64,000 bases of DNA from Hypoxylon rubiginosum. Its lineage: Eukaryota; Ascomycota; Sordariomycetes; Xylariales; Hypoxylaceae. The stretch is from assembly GCA_902806565.1 (NCBI GenBank), contig CADCXA010000055.1, positions 1,364,001-1,428,000 on the forward strand. The letters are read 5' to 3'. Of this stretch, positions 33,493 to 43,646 are shown in pieces. The notes below the pieces were generated by a model. It worked only from the letters and a program-made list of their open reading frames with translations. It was not told the origin of the DNA and did no database searches. Both the position numbers and the translations under genes were made by a program. Each line of letters opens with the position of its first letter. Position 1 is the first letter of the stretch.

Positions 33493-35458
33493 TGTGTACA
33501 GCGAGACGTGAACCAGTCGATGCTATAGTTATGGAATTATCTTGAAGCTATACCTATTCCACAAGTTGTGATAAGAGGTAAGGTATGATCCGAGATGAGG
33601 GGCCCTATTAGACGAGCGGGTCAGGGGTGCCCAGCCAAAAGCTGTATAATCTCCAGGTCGATGTTGAAAAGGCCTAAACGATGATCATGTAGAGAAATAA
33701 TAGTCAGAGCCGTGCCTTCGACGAGGCTGGGATATATATTAGGTAGTAAATCGATCTTGGCTTTGAAAATGCCAATAAAGTGGAAGGTATGGGTATCAAA
33801 ACATGGACCTCGGTATGATGATTATATAGATCGATACGAAACTACCTACTGTCCAGTTAAATAACAGACAGAATCCAGTTGAGGTAATAGTAGTTCGAGG
33901 TGTTGAATACCGACGGGAGACCGGGGTTTAAATAAAATGCCGTGTAAGCGGCGGCGTTGATGTTAGTATAAGCTGTCATCACCAAGTGGCTTGTTAAGTA
34001 GGCGGAAGGTATATGAAAACTATCCGTCGCCCGTCGAGGCCAACGTAGCTGGTTTTATGTCTAGGTACGTATCCTATTTAAAAGATAAAACGACTCTAGG
34101 CCTGATTACTGTAACGGGAAATATAACTGTGAGTGGAACATAGGTGAAGCGAAACCGAAGATGGCCGGTCCACTGACTGGTCCCTGATACATATGACTTG
34201 CGGGCGAGGTTACAGGGGGTTCTAGATTCGTCGTTAACAGACAACAGGTGAGATTTCTTGACTTGAGGTTGTCATTTTCGGGAGGGACGCGCAACGAGCT
34301 TCATCAGCATCTTTTTCTCTTTGGTCTATTCGTTATATGTAGGTACCTAAGTAAGTTCGTTACCGCACGGGCGACTACGAACTCGTGTCATCATTCACAT
34401 CTATGACGCCCAAAGTTTGATGGGCCTGTGTTAAGAGGTGCGGACCTGATAAAAATGCCTAAGAGTCGGCCGATTATTGCGACCCCCACAATACAGAGAC
34501 GGAGGGATTTCTAGCCTGGGACGGCTGGACGGGGTGATTAGAGGCATCTTGATTGGATGTCGTTGCCATCGTGAATTGAATACTTTATCAGGCTATCTGT
34601 GCGAGATGGAAATAATATCTACCTAGGGACGGATGGTTTCTTTTGCCATTCATGGAGTAAATGATGGCGCATTGGCCGACGCGGCGGGATTCAAGACGAA
34701 GTCCATGCTACATTAGGACTGAATCGAGAAGGGTTTTTGTTAACATGTGGCTAGCCTGTCGTCTGGTTTTCTGGATCGTCTAAATCCGCGGATCACCGGC
34801 TTCCTAAACGACTCTCAGGCCATGCCAAAACAAGGGTCCGAAGTACATACCTAAGGTAGGAAAACGTTACGATTGGGCGCCACACGCTGAGATAATATAC
34901 CTACATGTAGGCACATGTATGATAATGCTCTGTCGCTCTCGCTTTCGCACCTGCAAGCCAACATCAATCCGTACGTAAAATACGAGCCTATGAGAGGCGA
35001 GCAATTATCATCAGACCACTTCGGATGAATGAATACATGTATCGATAGCATCCTTTGCTAAATAAAACGATCCGACATGGTAGCCAGATGCGGATAGGAT
35101 CTGATAGGATCTAGTTAGGAAATGTATAAGTTACCACGAACTAGAATCAAAATATTAAGGCTAAGTAGTCCCTCCTGTCCCTCTCACGCAATCCCATGAA
35201 ACGATGGAAGAATGGGTCCTCTCCTCTGACCTCATTGGACGGTGATTAGGACATTAGCAGCTTTGCCGACGTGCGAAATTCGCTATAGCGTAGGTAACGT
35301 AACTGAACGTATTGTACAAGTACCTACACCTCCTAAGCGAAGCTCCGACTTACACCGATATCCCCCCCCTAATTGAAGCGTAACATTGTTTGTCCTTACG
35401 GACCTATTTACATATTAAGAGGTAGCCAGAAAATACCGTAGTAAAAACACGCACGAGA
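33493..35458. other. Two-kilobase gene-free stretch
   Basis: No credible coding frame on either strand. AT-richer than the flanking genes, with scattered TAGGTA/CCTAGG-type short motifs (near 34060, 34338, 34622). It carries the P450 promoter at its left end and the promoter of the NAD-binding protein at its right end. A relic transposon could not be recognised. Confidence 0.45.
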
Positions 35459-36526
35459 ATGGCGTCCCCGCTGGCCAAGATCGGCATCATCTCCATCGGC
35501 GACATGGGCGTCGGCCTAGCCAGGCTGCTCGTCGCCCACGGCTTCGCCGTCGCCACCAACGTCACCGGCCGGAGCGCCGACACCGTCGAGCGGGCCCGGA
35601 CCGCGCAGGTCGAGCTGTTGCCGTCGGACGAAGCCCTGGCGCGGTCGTGCTCCGTCATACTCTCCGTCGTGCCCCCGCGCGACGCCGTAGCCACCGCGCA
35701 GCGCATCGTCGACGCCGTCGCGGGGCCGGCGGCGGTGAGAAGGACTGACGCCGATCCGCCCCTGTACTTCGCCGACCTGAACGCGGTCGCGCCGTCCAGC
35801 GTCAAGAAGATCGCCGCGCTGTTCAGCGGCAGCCGCGACGCCGGCGCTTCTTCGGTGCGCTTCGTCGACGGGAGTATCCTCGGGGGCCCGCCGTCCCCCA
35901 AGGCCGAGGCCGATTCCTCTGCCTCTTCCTCTTCCTCGACAATAAGCACGCCGGCGCCGCCTGCTAGCGGCGAGAATGACGACGATACCATCGCCGCGAC
36001 CTGGAACCGCCCCAGCATCCCGACCTCGGGCCCCCACAAGCTCGCCGACGTCCCCGCCTTCGGCGCCCGGCTCGCCGCAACGCTGAACATGCGGCACGTC
36101 TCGGCGGACGTGGGCGCCGCGAGCGGGCTCAAGATGTGCTTCGCGAGCTTCAGCAAGGGGTTCACGTCGCTCGCGATCCAGTCCTTCACGACCGCGCACC
36201 GCCTCGGCATCCTGCCCGACCTGCAGGCCGAGCTGCGGACTGTCCTGGGCCCGCACTACCGGCTGGCGTCCAAGGGCGTCGTCGGGATGGCGCCCAAGGC
36301 GTACCGGTGGGTCGGCGAGATGGAGGAGATCGCGCGCACGCTGTCCGAGGAGGGCGGGTTCGCGCCCGACTCGTTCGTCGGCGCCGCCAAGGTCTACCGG
36401 ACCGTCGCCGACGACACTGTGCTCGGGCTGGAGAAGATCGGGAAGCGCAAGCGCGGGACTACCGTTGAGGATGTCGCGGCTGCTATGGCTGAGGGCATGC
36501 AGACGAAGCGGAAGAAGGACGAGTAA
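35459..36526 (+). CDS. 6-phosphogluconate dehydrogenase-like NAD-binding protein (DUF1932 type)
   Basis: A single exon of 355 residues. The N-terminal Rossmann half starts IGIISIGDMGVGLARLL with the glycine pattern of 6PGDH/3-hydroxyisobutyrate dehydrogenase relatives, and LSVVPPRDAV follows. The C-terminal half, with ASGLKMCFASFSKGFTSLAI, fits the DUF1932 domain. This branch is distinct from the true pentose-phosphate enzyme at 56-58 kb. Between the halves, about residues 150-185, lies a Ser/Asp/Pro-rich insertion after ILGGPPSP, not expected in the family. The likely activity is oxidation of a small beta-hydroxyacid-type substrate, but that is inference. Confidence 0.85.
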   Translation: MASPLAKIGIISIGDMGVGLARLLVAHGFAVATNVTGRSADTVERARTAQVELLPSDEALARSCSVILSVVPPRDAVATAQRIVDAVAGPAAVRRTDADPPLYFADLNAVAPSSVKKIAALFSGSRDAGASSVRFVDGSILGGPPSPKAEADSSASSSSSTISTPAPPASGENDDDTIAATWNRPSIPTSGPHKLADVPAFGARLAATLNMRHVSADVGAASGLKMCFASFSKGFTSLAIQSFTTAHRLGILPDLQAELRTVLGPHYRLASKGVVGMAPKAYRWVGEMEEIARTLSEEGGFAPDSFVGAAKVYRTVADDTVLGLEKIGKRKRGTTVEDVAAAMAEGMQTKRKKDE

Positions 36527-36903
36527 AGAGATGGGGAACATAGAACATGCGATATAGATGCCGTTAAAAGAGACGGCGCCGGGAGTTAGATTTCGGTGCG
36601 GCTCGCTCCTAGATGTTAGATCTAAGGCTTACGATACCTTTTTAACGTGTTACTTACCTAGTCGCCAAAAGGTTGCTACAATATTGTCAAAACACTCTTA
36701 ACTCACTTTACATAGTAGTATATGGACATGGTGATGCCATATATAGATCAACTTATCGAGGACAGTTCAAATCAATAACGGCAGAGCACATATAAAAGGA
36801 TCTAAATCAGAAGGAAACCGTCTATTATCGCTCTACCGGGCTGCTATAAGCCATTCCATGTATACTACGTACGTGTACGAAATGACCCACCCTTCTGACT
36901 GGA
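36527..36903. other. Convergent 3' flank
   Basis: The two genes at either side end here, facing each other. AT-rich, no feature seen. Confidence 0.4.
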
Positions 36904-38432
36904 TTACTCAATCATATCCATATCATCGGCCGCATGAGCTGTAGTCTCCGCACCCTGGGCAGCCTCGTTGCTTGCACCCGGGTTGAAGTAATCTGCCATT
37001 TCGGCGTCGAGCTCCTCCTGTGTCTTCTTAGGTCGTCCATCCCGACCAACCCGCTCTCGTCCGTTCGGGGTGTTACTGTCCGTTTCGCGTTCATCGCGTC
37101 TGTCGCGTCCTTCGCGCCCTTCGCGGCGCGCACCAGCTCGCCTACCGCCGCGTTGGCGAGGTAGGGGGCTACGCGACCGGTTACCACCCGATCGGTTACC
37201 ACCACCAGGCACGTAACGATCAACACCTCTGTCCCTGTCCGAAGTTCGTCTGGGTGAGAAGGAACGTCGTCGTGTGATGCGCTCAGCTAACGGTCGACCA
37301 GGCATATGAGCAGTATCGAAGGGATTTCTGCGCTGTTGAGGAGGCCCGTCTCTGACTTGTGTCACAGTGATTTCCTGACCTGTAGGGAATTAGCTTAACT
37401 CTACATTTGCAATCGGAAGTTATTCTTACCGTTGGCGTTGGCCCCGTCGAAGTCTTTGACCGCCTCAGCCGCGTCGCCAGCTGTCTCGTAGGTGACAAAG
37501 GCTATACCTTCCGAGCGGCCGGCGCGGTCATACAATAGCTCGAACTTGCGAACCGGTCCCTTTTCCGAGAATTTACCCTGAATTCCGGTTAACGTGACTC
37601 CTTACCGGGTAGATGTCTTCGTTCTTACATAGAGGTCATCCTCTGTCAGATCATAATGCAGGTTCTCCACCTTGATCTTCGTTCCTTTGCGGTTGTCCCT
37701 ATCACCTCTGTCAGAAGGGTATCGTCTCGAGGTCATGGGATGAAACTAACTGGGGTTGCTCTGGGGAACGTTGTCGTCTCGAGTATCTCGGGCGATCGCG
37801 AGCTGACACACTATTAGCTATTATAGTCTAGAGGCTAAGGTATTGGTTTAACTCACAATGAGTGTCATCGAACCTATCGTGAACCCACTCGCTGCGCGCT
37901 TGTCAGCACCTATCACAGAGGATAGCGGTCAGAAGAGTCAACTCACGTATCCAAGTTGCGCGAATCATCTCTGGTAGACTATCTCGCAAAACGAGATTGT
38001 TGGTTAGCTGCTGTCACTGAATGAATATACCACCACCATCGATCGAAGTCCGAGGCATCGAGAGCGAGTCGATCACTTAGCGGGTCGGTCGAGGTAGAGG
38101 TACGTGGTCGAAGAGGGAGAGGAAGAATCCACCTGCGATGGAAAAATGATTAGTTTACGGGTCAATTCAAGAGGGAACACTTGAGCTGTTACCTTTCTTA
38201 CGCCGTCGCGAGGATAGGGGTCACGTTGATCGCGTTCTCCGCGTTCTCGAGTTCGGCCGCCGCCGCCGCCGCCGCCGCGACCTCGATGAGGTTTGGAGCC
38301 TCGCTTTCTTTGCTGCAGGTGAAGTTAGCATGGAGCGCGTAATAGAAGAGATGAAAATGGCATATTTCGAATTACTTCGAATCAATTGCGTACCTGAGAC
38401 TCAGCAACAATCTCATCTAGACTACGATCCAT
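36904..38432 (-). CDS. ALY/REF (Yra1/Mlo3)-type mRNA export factor
   Basis: Eight exons: 38432-38394, 38312-38193, 37978-37947, 37891-37857, 37802-37751, 37707-37629, 37577-37430 and 37379-36904, encoding 326 residues. All phases agree. The N-terminus MDRSLDEIVAESQ is a UAP56-binding-motif-like sequence, followed by an Arg/Gly box with seven consecutive glycines. A single RRM (about residues 102-178) starts TKIKVENLHYDLTEDDLYG, with the RNP-1 region GRSEGIAFVTYE. The C-terminal part is Arg-rich, then acidic. These proteins couple spliced mRNA to the Mex67 export receptor. Two exons are only 32 and 35 nt. The second intron (214 nt) is long for this genome and contains a second acceptor that would open a premature stop (see findings). 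Confidence 0.88.
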
Positions 38433-38984
38433 TCTAGCGGTTGTTGGAAATGTTGGGAAATGGGTTTGGGTAGGTAAATGCCAGCGGTGGGAAGACGCGG
38501 CTCAGCTTGAAGACTTGTAGGACGTAGGGGGATGAGGGTGGACCGTGCAACCGTGTCGCACTGAGCTTTGACGTTATTTTTAGTGAGAAGCTTAGGCCTA
38601 GCGGGTCTTGTATTGCTGTATTGTTACATTGTAACTGCCAGCAAAATGCGGAGACGACACCGTGCGTAGCTTCCGTAGACCTACCGTACGTCACCGCCCT
38701 GCCGCTCAAAAAGGCAGAGCAGAAACGGTATGCCTTTTTTAAAATAAAATAAAATACTACCTTGGGTACCTACATGACGATATGCCTTCATATCGAACTG
38801 TCGTCCTGATCTCTAAATATATACCCAGTTAGGGGAAGCAGGTCGGGCACCTTCATGGTCATAAAGTATTATACAGTTTGCATGCTACGTAGTGTCTATT
38901 AGCCATAGGCTTTCCTGCTATCAATTTTCTTCATTTTCTTCTCGCCATGAGACAATTAGTTATTGGTACATATATAGACTTCCG
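38433..38984. other. Intergenic between two minus-strand genes
   Basis: The promoter flank of the export-factor gene. No feature beyond short A/T runs was seen. Confidence 0.4.
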
Positions 38985-40595
38985 TTACAAGAGAAGAAGA
39001 GCTTGTGGAAGATCAACTTTGGTAGTAAACAGCGGACGTGATGTGTCGTAGGATCCCGTGCTTCCCAACCCATATTCATCTGTACACTTTAAGAAGAGAC
39101 CAGATTTTGACACAACGCCAAAATGGTCGTCGATGACTTCAATCTTGTCTGATGGGCTTGCAAGATTGACATCTTCGTCATTATTAGGGGCAACACCAAG
39201 GCCTGTAATTGGCGTCAGTGGTTGACTTGACCTGGCTTCTTTCTCTGTCCAATGTGGTTCGATACAGAACATGAGATATGAACCTGGAGTCACAAGGCCC
39301 TCAGTTGAATTGGGGCTGTCGCGCTCCTGAAATGCCTTGATGAACATCTCAACATCATCCTGATCAGATGAAGAATAATTTGTCTCGGGGTCGAGGGAAA
39401 GCAATCCCTGTTTAAGGCCCCAGCCTCCTCCTCCGCTAACTGAATGACCATTAGCTGAAGTTTATGACATAACTAAGGATACCACTTACGGATCTTATGC
39501 AGTCGACATTTAGAAGATATCAACTTCGAAAAGGTGGTCATTGCATCCACCGACAATTCTGCTTCCGACTGTGTTGACTCGGCCTGAAATACCTTTAGAT
39601 CAAAGAGGCTTTGCTCCTCTACGACGTTAGGCGGAATAACCCAACACCACACCCCAATGGGCCTAGGCATATAGGATTTGTCTTGTTTAGACCTGATATC
39701 AAATACCTTTGGTATGAGGCTTTCCAACTCCTTTGACGCCGGCGTTGGAGAGCCATTAATTTCCACCTGCCGAACGATATTACCTAGGCCAGCCACAATC
39801 TTCCGGGGAGGAGTTAATGGTAATAGCGGGAGGAGCGGATATGTGTGATCTACTCGGTCGATAGGTGGATGTATTGTTTGTGATATTTTCTCACGTATGG
39901 TGGTAAGTGTCATAGATCTGCTGCTCTTGCGTTGCCACTTGCTGGCAAATAATGTGGATCGTCTTCCATTTTGAAAAATCGTATTTGCAAGCGGCAATGT
40001 GGTCTCAAGTGGTCTCGTATTGCCGGGCAAAGGCCTTGATATAAATGACACGGATGACCCCCTATCCTGATTGAAGTTTGACCCGAATTGTTTATCATTC
40101 CACAGATCAGGAAGAATAGGGTTCGTGCCGTATAAGATAGAAAGACCCGTTTGAGGTTCGCCAAACAGCCGTTTTGGAGTAAGCCCATCCGCCACTGCAG
40201 AGAGGACGTTGATGTCGCCACAGGAATCAGTCCTCTGATCACTGCTTTCTCCGGAGAGAGTTTCGAGGATACTGGACATGAAAGTCTCATCTTCTAGCCA
40301 GGTTGCGAAGCCGGGGGAAGCAAAGAATACTACTTCGTGACCCGAATTTTCATTCGAGATATCAATTGGTCCGCCAGGCACGTTGAGACGATGCCGTTTT
40401 AGTTCATCTACAACCGCTTGCTAAGTACATGTTATTAGGTGCTGAGGACCGCTAATATACAAGACTTACTTTCGAAGCTTTGGTTGGTAACGTGAGCGTG
40501 AGTTTTCCAGTAGCGACATGCCGGCTTCCAAAGCGTCTTGCTACTATAGCATGGGTGCTGCATACGAGGCGACGGTTAAACATACGAGGCCGCAT
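38985..40595 (-). CDS. Conserved, probably mitochondrial protein (possible FIST-type)
   Basis: Exons 40595-40470, 40420-39490 and 39439-38985 encode 503 residues, and both introns keep phase. The first 40 residues are Arg/Ser-rich without acidic residues (MRPRMFNRRLVC, then ARRFGSRHV), as in a mitochondrial presequence. Conserved-looking blocks follow: INVLSAVADG, GLSILYGTNPILP, ETTLPLANTIFQNGR, and across the last splice LSGGGGWGLKQGLLSLDPE, which I associate with fungal FIST-like proteins. That naming is uncertain. No catalytic motif is evident, and an Arg-Ser stretch (SKWQRKSSRSMTL) lies in the middle. Function unknown; the mitochondrial location is inferred. Confidence 0.72.
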
Positions 40596-41136
40596 GGCTT
40601 CCACTGTCGGATACTAGAATTTAGGCCATGATTATTGACGAAATAGTAGGAGTCAAGTTGATGATGTTGTGATTAATCTGGTATCGATAAGCTGCGGCTC
40701 TTGCTTTATTATACTATGCTGGTTAACTGAATTAACTGAATACAAAAAAGATTGTGCTTGATCTTGTGAGAACTTCATTATTTTTGCCTCTAGATAGGTG
40801 TAAAAATGATGGAGATAGATAAAAATAAACTCATAGATGCATAGTAAATTCTGCGTGTAGTTGATATTTTTACGGAAAAAGAGGTCTTGCATGCTCTACA
40901 GTACGAAGAAGGAAAAGGGGGAATTGACTTCAGCTGCATTTCCAAGTTCCAACGAACCTCCCCCACTACATCTCCCGTCCAATAGCCTTTCCCTCCGCCT
41001 AAGACAAGACTTACAACCTGGCGGCTAGTTCGAGAGATGGTCCAAATTACTATGCATGAAAGACACGCCCAGACGGTGCTCTCTTAGTCTTCAACTACCT
41101 CACCAGAATCTCCCAATCCAACGCTTGCAAGACTCA
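40596..41136. promoter_or_regulatory. Divergent promoter region
   Basis: Lies between a minus-strand and a plus-strand gene start. The part at 40650-40900 is very AT-rich; the part before the PLC gene is C/T-rich. No defined operator was seen. Confidence 0.35.
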
Positions 41137-42528
41137 ATGGCGGATCTCGTCGTACGAAACCTTACAACCACTCCGCTAGAGCTCAAGCTCGTGGAGCGGT
41201 TTGAAGGTCAACCCGCGTCCGGCCGCGAGACGCCCATTGGTAATATCACGAGTAGGATCACTGGTATTTTCAATTCGACGTCCATCACGACCAATGTTCG
41301 CATCCAAGGCGAGGCTAGGGACCGCCGCGATGTTTCATTCCCCATCGGACCCTATGAGACCTGCACCACGGACGTTCGCACGGCCGACCCGGGCCGGGAG
41401 GTAGTTCGCCTGACTTTCGAATCGGATGGGCACAGGTATCAGGTAGACGTGCCGACTTCTTCGCAGCGTAGCACGGTTATGAAAAAGTTAGACGGTGCTC
41501 CCAACGAGTACACGACTATCTACGTACAGACCGGCAGTTGTCTTGCTATCTTTAGCTCATCTCATCTTTCGAGCTGGATGCGCGAGCTGCGCGACGAGTA
41601 CCCCCTGTCGGCATTATCGATTCCGGGCACGCACAACAGTCCGACCTGCCACGTCGCGCTGCCTTCCGTCCGGTGCCAAGCCGTCAGCGTACGCGACCAA
41701 TTGGACAACGGCGTGCGGTTCTTCGACATCCGCGTCAACGTCAACCCCGACTCTTCGGACCTGGCGCTCGTGCACAGCGCATTCCCCATCTCCCTCACGG
41801 GCGGCAAGTACTTCAAAGACATGCTCGACGTGGTCTACGCCTTCCTAGACGCCAACCCGTCCGAGACGCTCATCATGAGCGTCAAGCGCGAGGGCACGGG
41901 CAAAGGCACCGACCAGCAGCTGTCCAAGATCCTGAAGGACCGCTTCTACGGGGATGGGAGGCGGTGGTACACGGAGCCGAAGATCCCGAAGATCGGCGAG
42001 GTGCGGGGGAAGATCGTGCTTCTCCGGCGGCACGCCAACGACCCGAGCCTGAATGGCGAGTGGGGTGGTCGGGGATGGGGGCTCGATGGTAGCGTGTGGC
42101 CGGATAATTGCGCGGATGGCCTGCTGGGTAGTGGCATTGCCCGCGTGCAAGACTTCTACGAGGTCGACCAGAGCCACAACATCCAGAAGAAGATCGATCT
42201 AGCACGTAGCCATCTCGAACGGGCAGCCGAGCCGGTATCTCTTCTCTCCGGAGCGCAAGGTCCGCAGCCGTTCTTTATAAATTTCTTGAGCGGCAGCAAC
42301 TTCTTCAACGCTAATTGCTGGCCCGAGAAGATTGCGGCCAAGGTGAACCCTGCCATCGTCGAGTATCTGTGCTTGCGGCATGGCTCGGATGGCAAGGGGC
42401 CTGCGGGTCTGAAGGTAGGAGATGCAAGTGCTGGTCTGGTGGTCACGGACTGGGTTGGTCAGGATGGTGATTGGGACCTGATACGATGCATTGTGGGATG
42501 GAACGGGAGGTTGATGCTAAAGCAATGA
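41137..42528 (+). CDS. PI-PLC X-domain phosphodiesterase
   Basis: A single exon of 463 residues from the ATG at 41137; the frame is open to another ATG at 41056, but its extra 27 residues look like translated leader, and MADLVVRNLTTTPLEL is the natural start. The N-terminal 130 residues form a beta-rich domain. From about residue 155 the PLC X-domain begins: SIPGTHNSPT with the first catalytic His (about 166), then RFFDIRVN, and LALVHS with the second (about 213). SETLIMSVKRE and KIVLLRRH follow. The layout matches bacterial-type 1-phosphatidylinositol phosphodiesterases, which cut PI without calcium. No signal peptide is seen, so it is probably cytoplasmic. Natural substrate uncertain. Confidence 0.9.
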   Translation: MADLVVRNLTTTPLELKLVERFEGQPASGRETPIGNITSRITGIFNSTSITTNVRIQGEARDRRDVSFPIGPYETCTTDVRTADPGREVVRLTFESDGHRYQVDVPTSSQRSTVMKKLDGAPNEYTTIYVQTGSCLAIFSSSHLSSWMRELRDEYPLSALSIPGTHNSPTCHVALPSVRCQAVSVRDQLDNGVRFFDIRVNVNPDSSDLALVHSAFPISLTGGKYFKDMLDVVYAFLDANPSETLIMSVKREGTGKGTDQQLSKILKDRFYGDGRRWYTEPKIPKIGEVRGKIVLLRRHANDPSLNGEWGGRGWGLDGSVWPDNCADGLLGSGIARVQDFYEVDQSHNIQKKIDLARSHLERAAEPVSLLSGAQGPQPFFINFLSGSNFFNANCWPEKIAAKVNPAIVEYLCLRHGSDGKGPAGLKVGDASAGLVVTDWVGQDGDWDLIRCIVGWNGRLMLKQ

Positions 42529-43646
42529 CCTTTTTCAACCTGCCTCCCTACAATATAGGTACCTAACCATGGGCTTTCTTTACTCTTCTAGCTTAGCCTT
42601 TAGGTACCTTTATAGATAGGTGTCTCTCTACCTTAGTTTAGATCTATAGAGTATAATGGATGGCGGAAAAGCTTGGTCTTGGACGGTTGGAAAACAATAT
42701 AGGAAGATGTTAACTACAAAGTTTAGATGTGTGCTATAAGGCACGTTGTGTTGTATTATTCCTTTTACATCGTCTGATTCTTGCTCTTAAGAGAAGTGCA
42801 TCCAATAATACCCCCCTCCCTCTTTTTGTTATACCTAGCACTTCATATTACCATGATAATACTCACATCGTATTTGAACTGAACTGAATAAATGAACAAG
42901 AAGAAATGGATATGCAGGTAATGCAGTGATCTTCAGCTACTGCAGTTGATGCAGTGTCGTATTAGTTCGGTGAGCTCTTTAGACGATTACAACCGATTTA
43001 AGAACCAATTAAGCGCCCCTTGTTAGCAGGTTACGTCATCCTCAGGTCCTTAATGGAGAGCTGTACAGCCCCACTGCAACAAATAAACAGCTCCCAAACG
43101 ATTCAGCTCCAGCGTCCTGGGACAGCTTCTGGTTGGTACATGCCATAGTACAGCTGGACGTAAGGTAAGATGGATTACGCATAGGTTACGAGAAGTTGTG
43201 CGACCACCATATCGTATTGCCTACATACTTGTCCCTATTATTATTTGAGCAGATTAAATATCTTCTCTTTTTTTACCTATTAAAATTACGATGCTGGCCG
43301 TCATGTCTTAGGGCTCGGTCCGTTTTCTCCTGTCGCAATCTGTCGCATACCGAGGCTGCCGAGGTACAGGGTACGAGTACATGTACCTATTCTGACGTCG
43401 CAGACTTCTACTCGAAGGCGAAAGCAAATGTGACACCAGCACGACCGAATCTACTAGCAAACCAGGACGGACCTCTAGTCTAGTTAAAACCCTAAAAGAC
43501 GGGCTTCAGCATTAGAGTTTATTCTCTAGAAGAGGAGTAAGCAATAAGCAACGCGCATTGCATTTCTTACCTGCATCCTTAGGTATGTTCTATCTCGACT
43601 TCGATCGGTGACGGGAAGACGACTTGAATCATATTATCCATTGATC
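42529..43646. other. Intergenic, no gene seen
   Basis: About 1.1 kb between two plus-strand genes, so it holds the DGAT2 promoter. GCAGT-type short repeats near 42918-42955 (ATGCAGTG, CTGCAGTTGATGCAGTG); otherwise nothing. Confidence 0.4.

Noticed and set aside
35516..36541. 341-codon open frame antisense to the 6PGDH-like gene
   Set aside because: A shadow of a GC-rich gene: Arg/Gly/Ala-heavy translation, no domain, while the plus strand has a clear family match.
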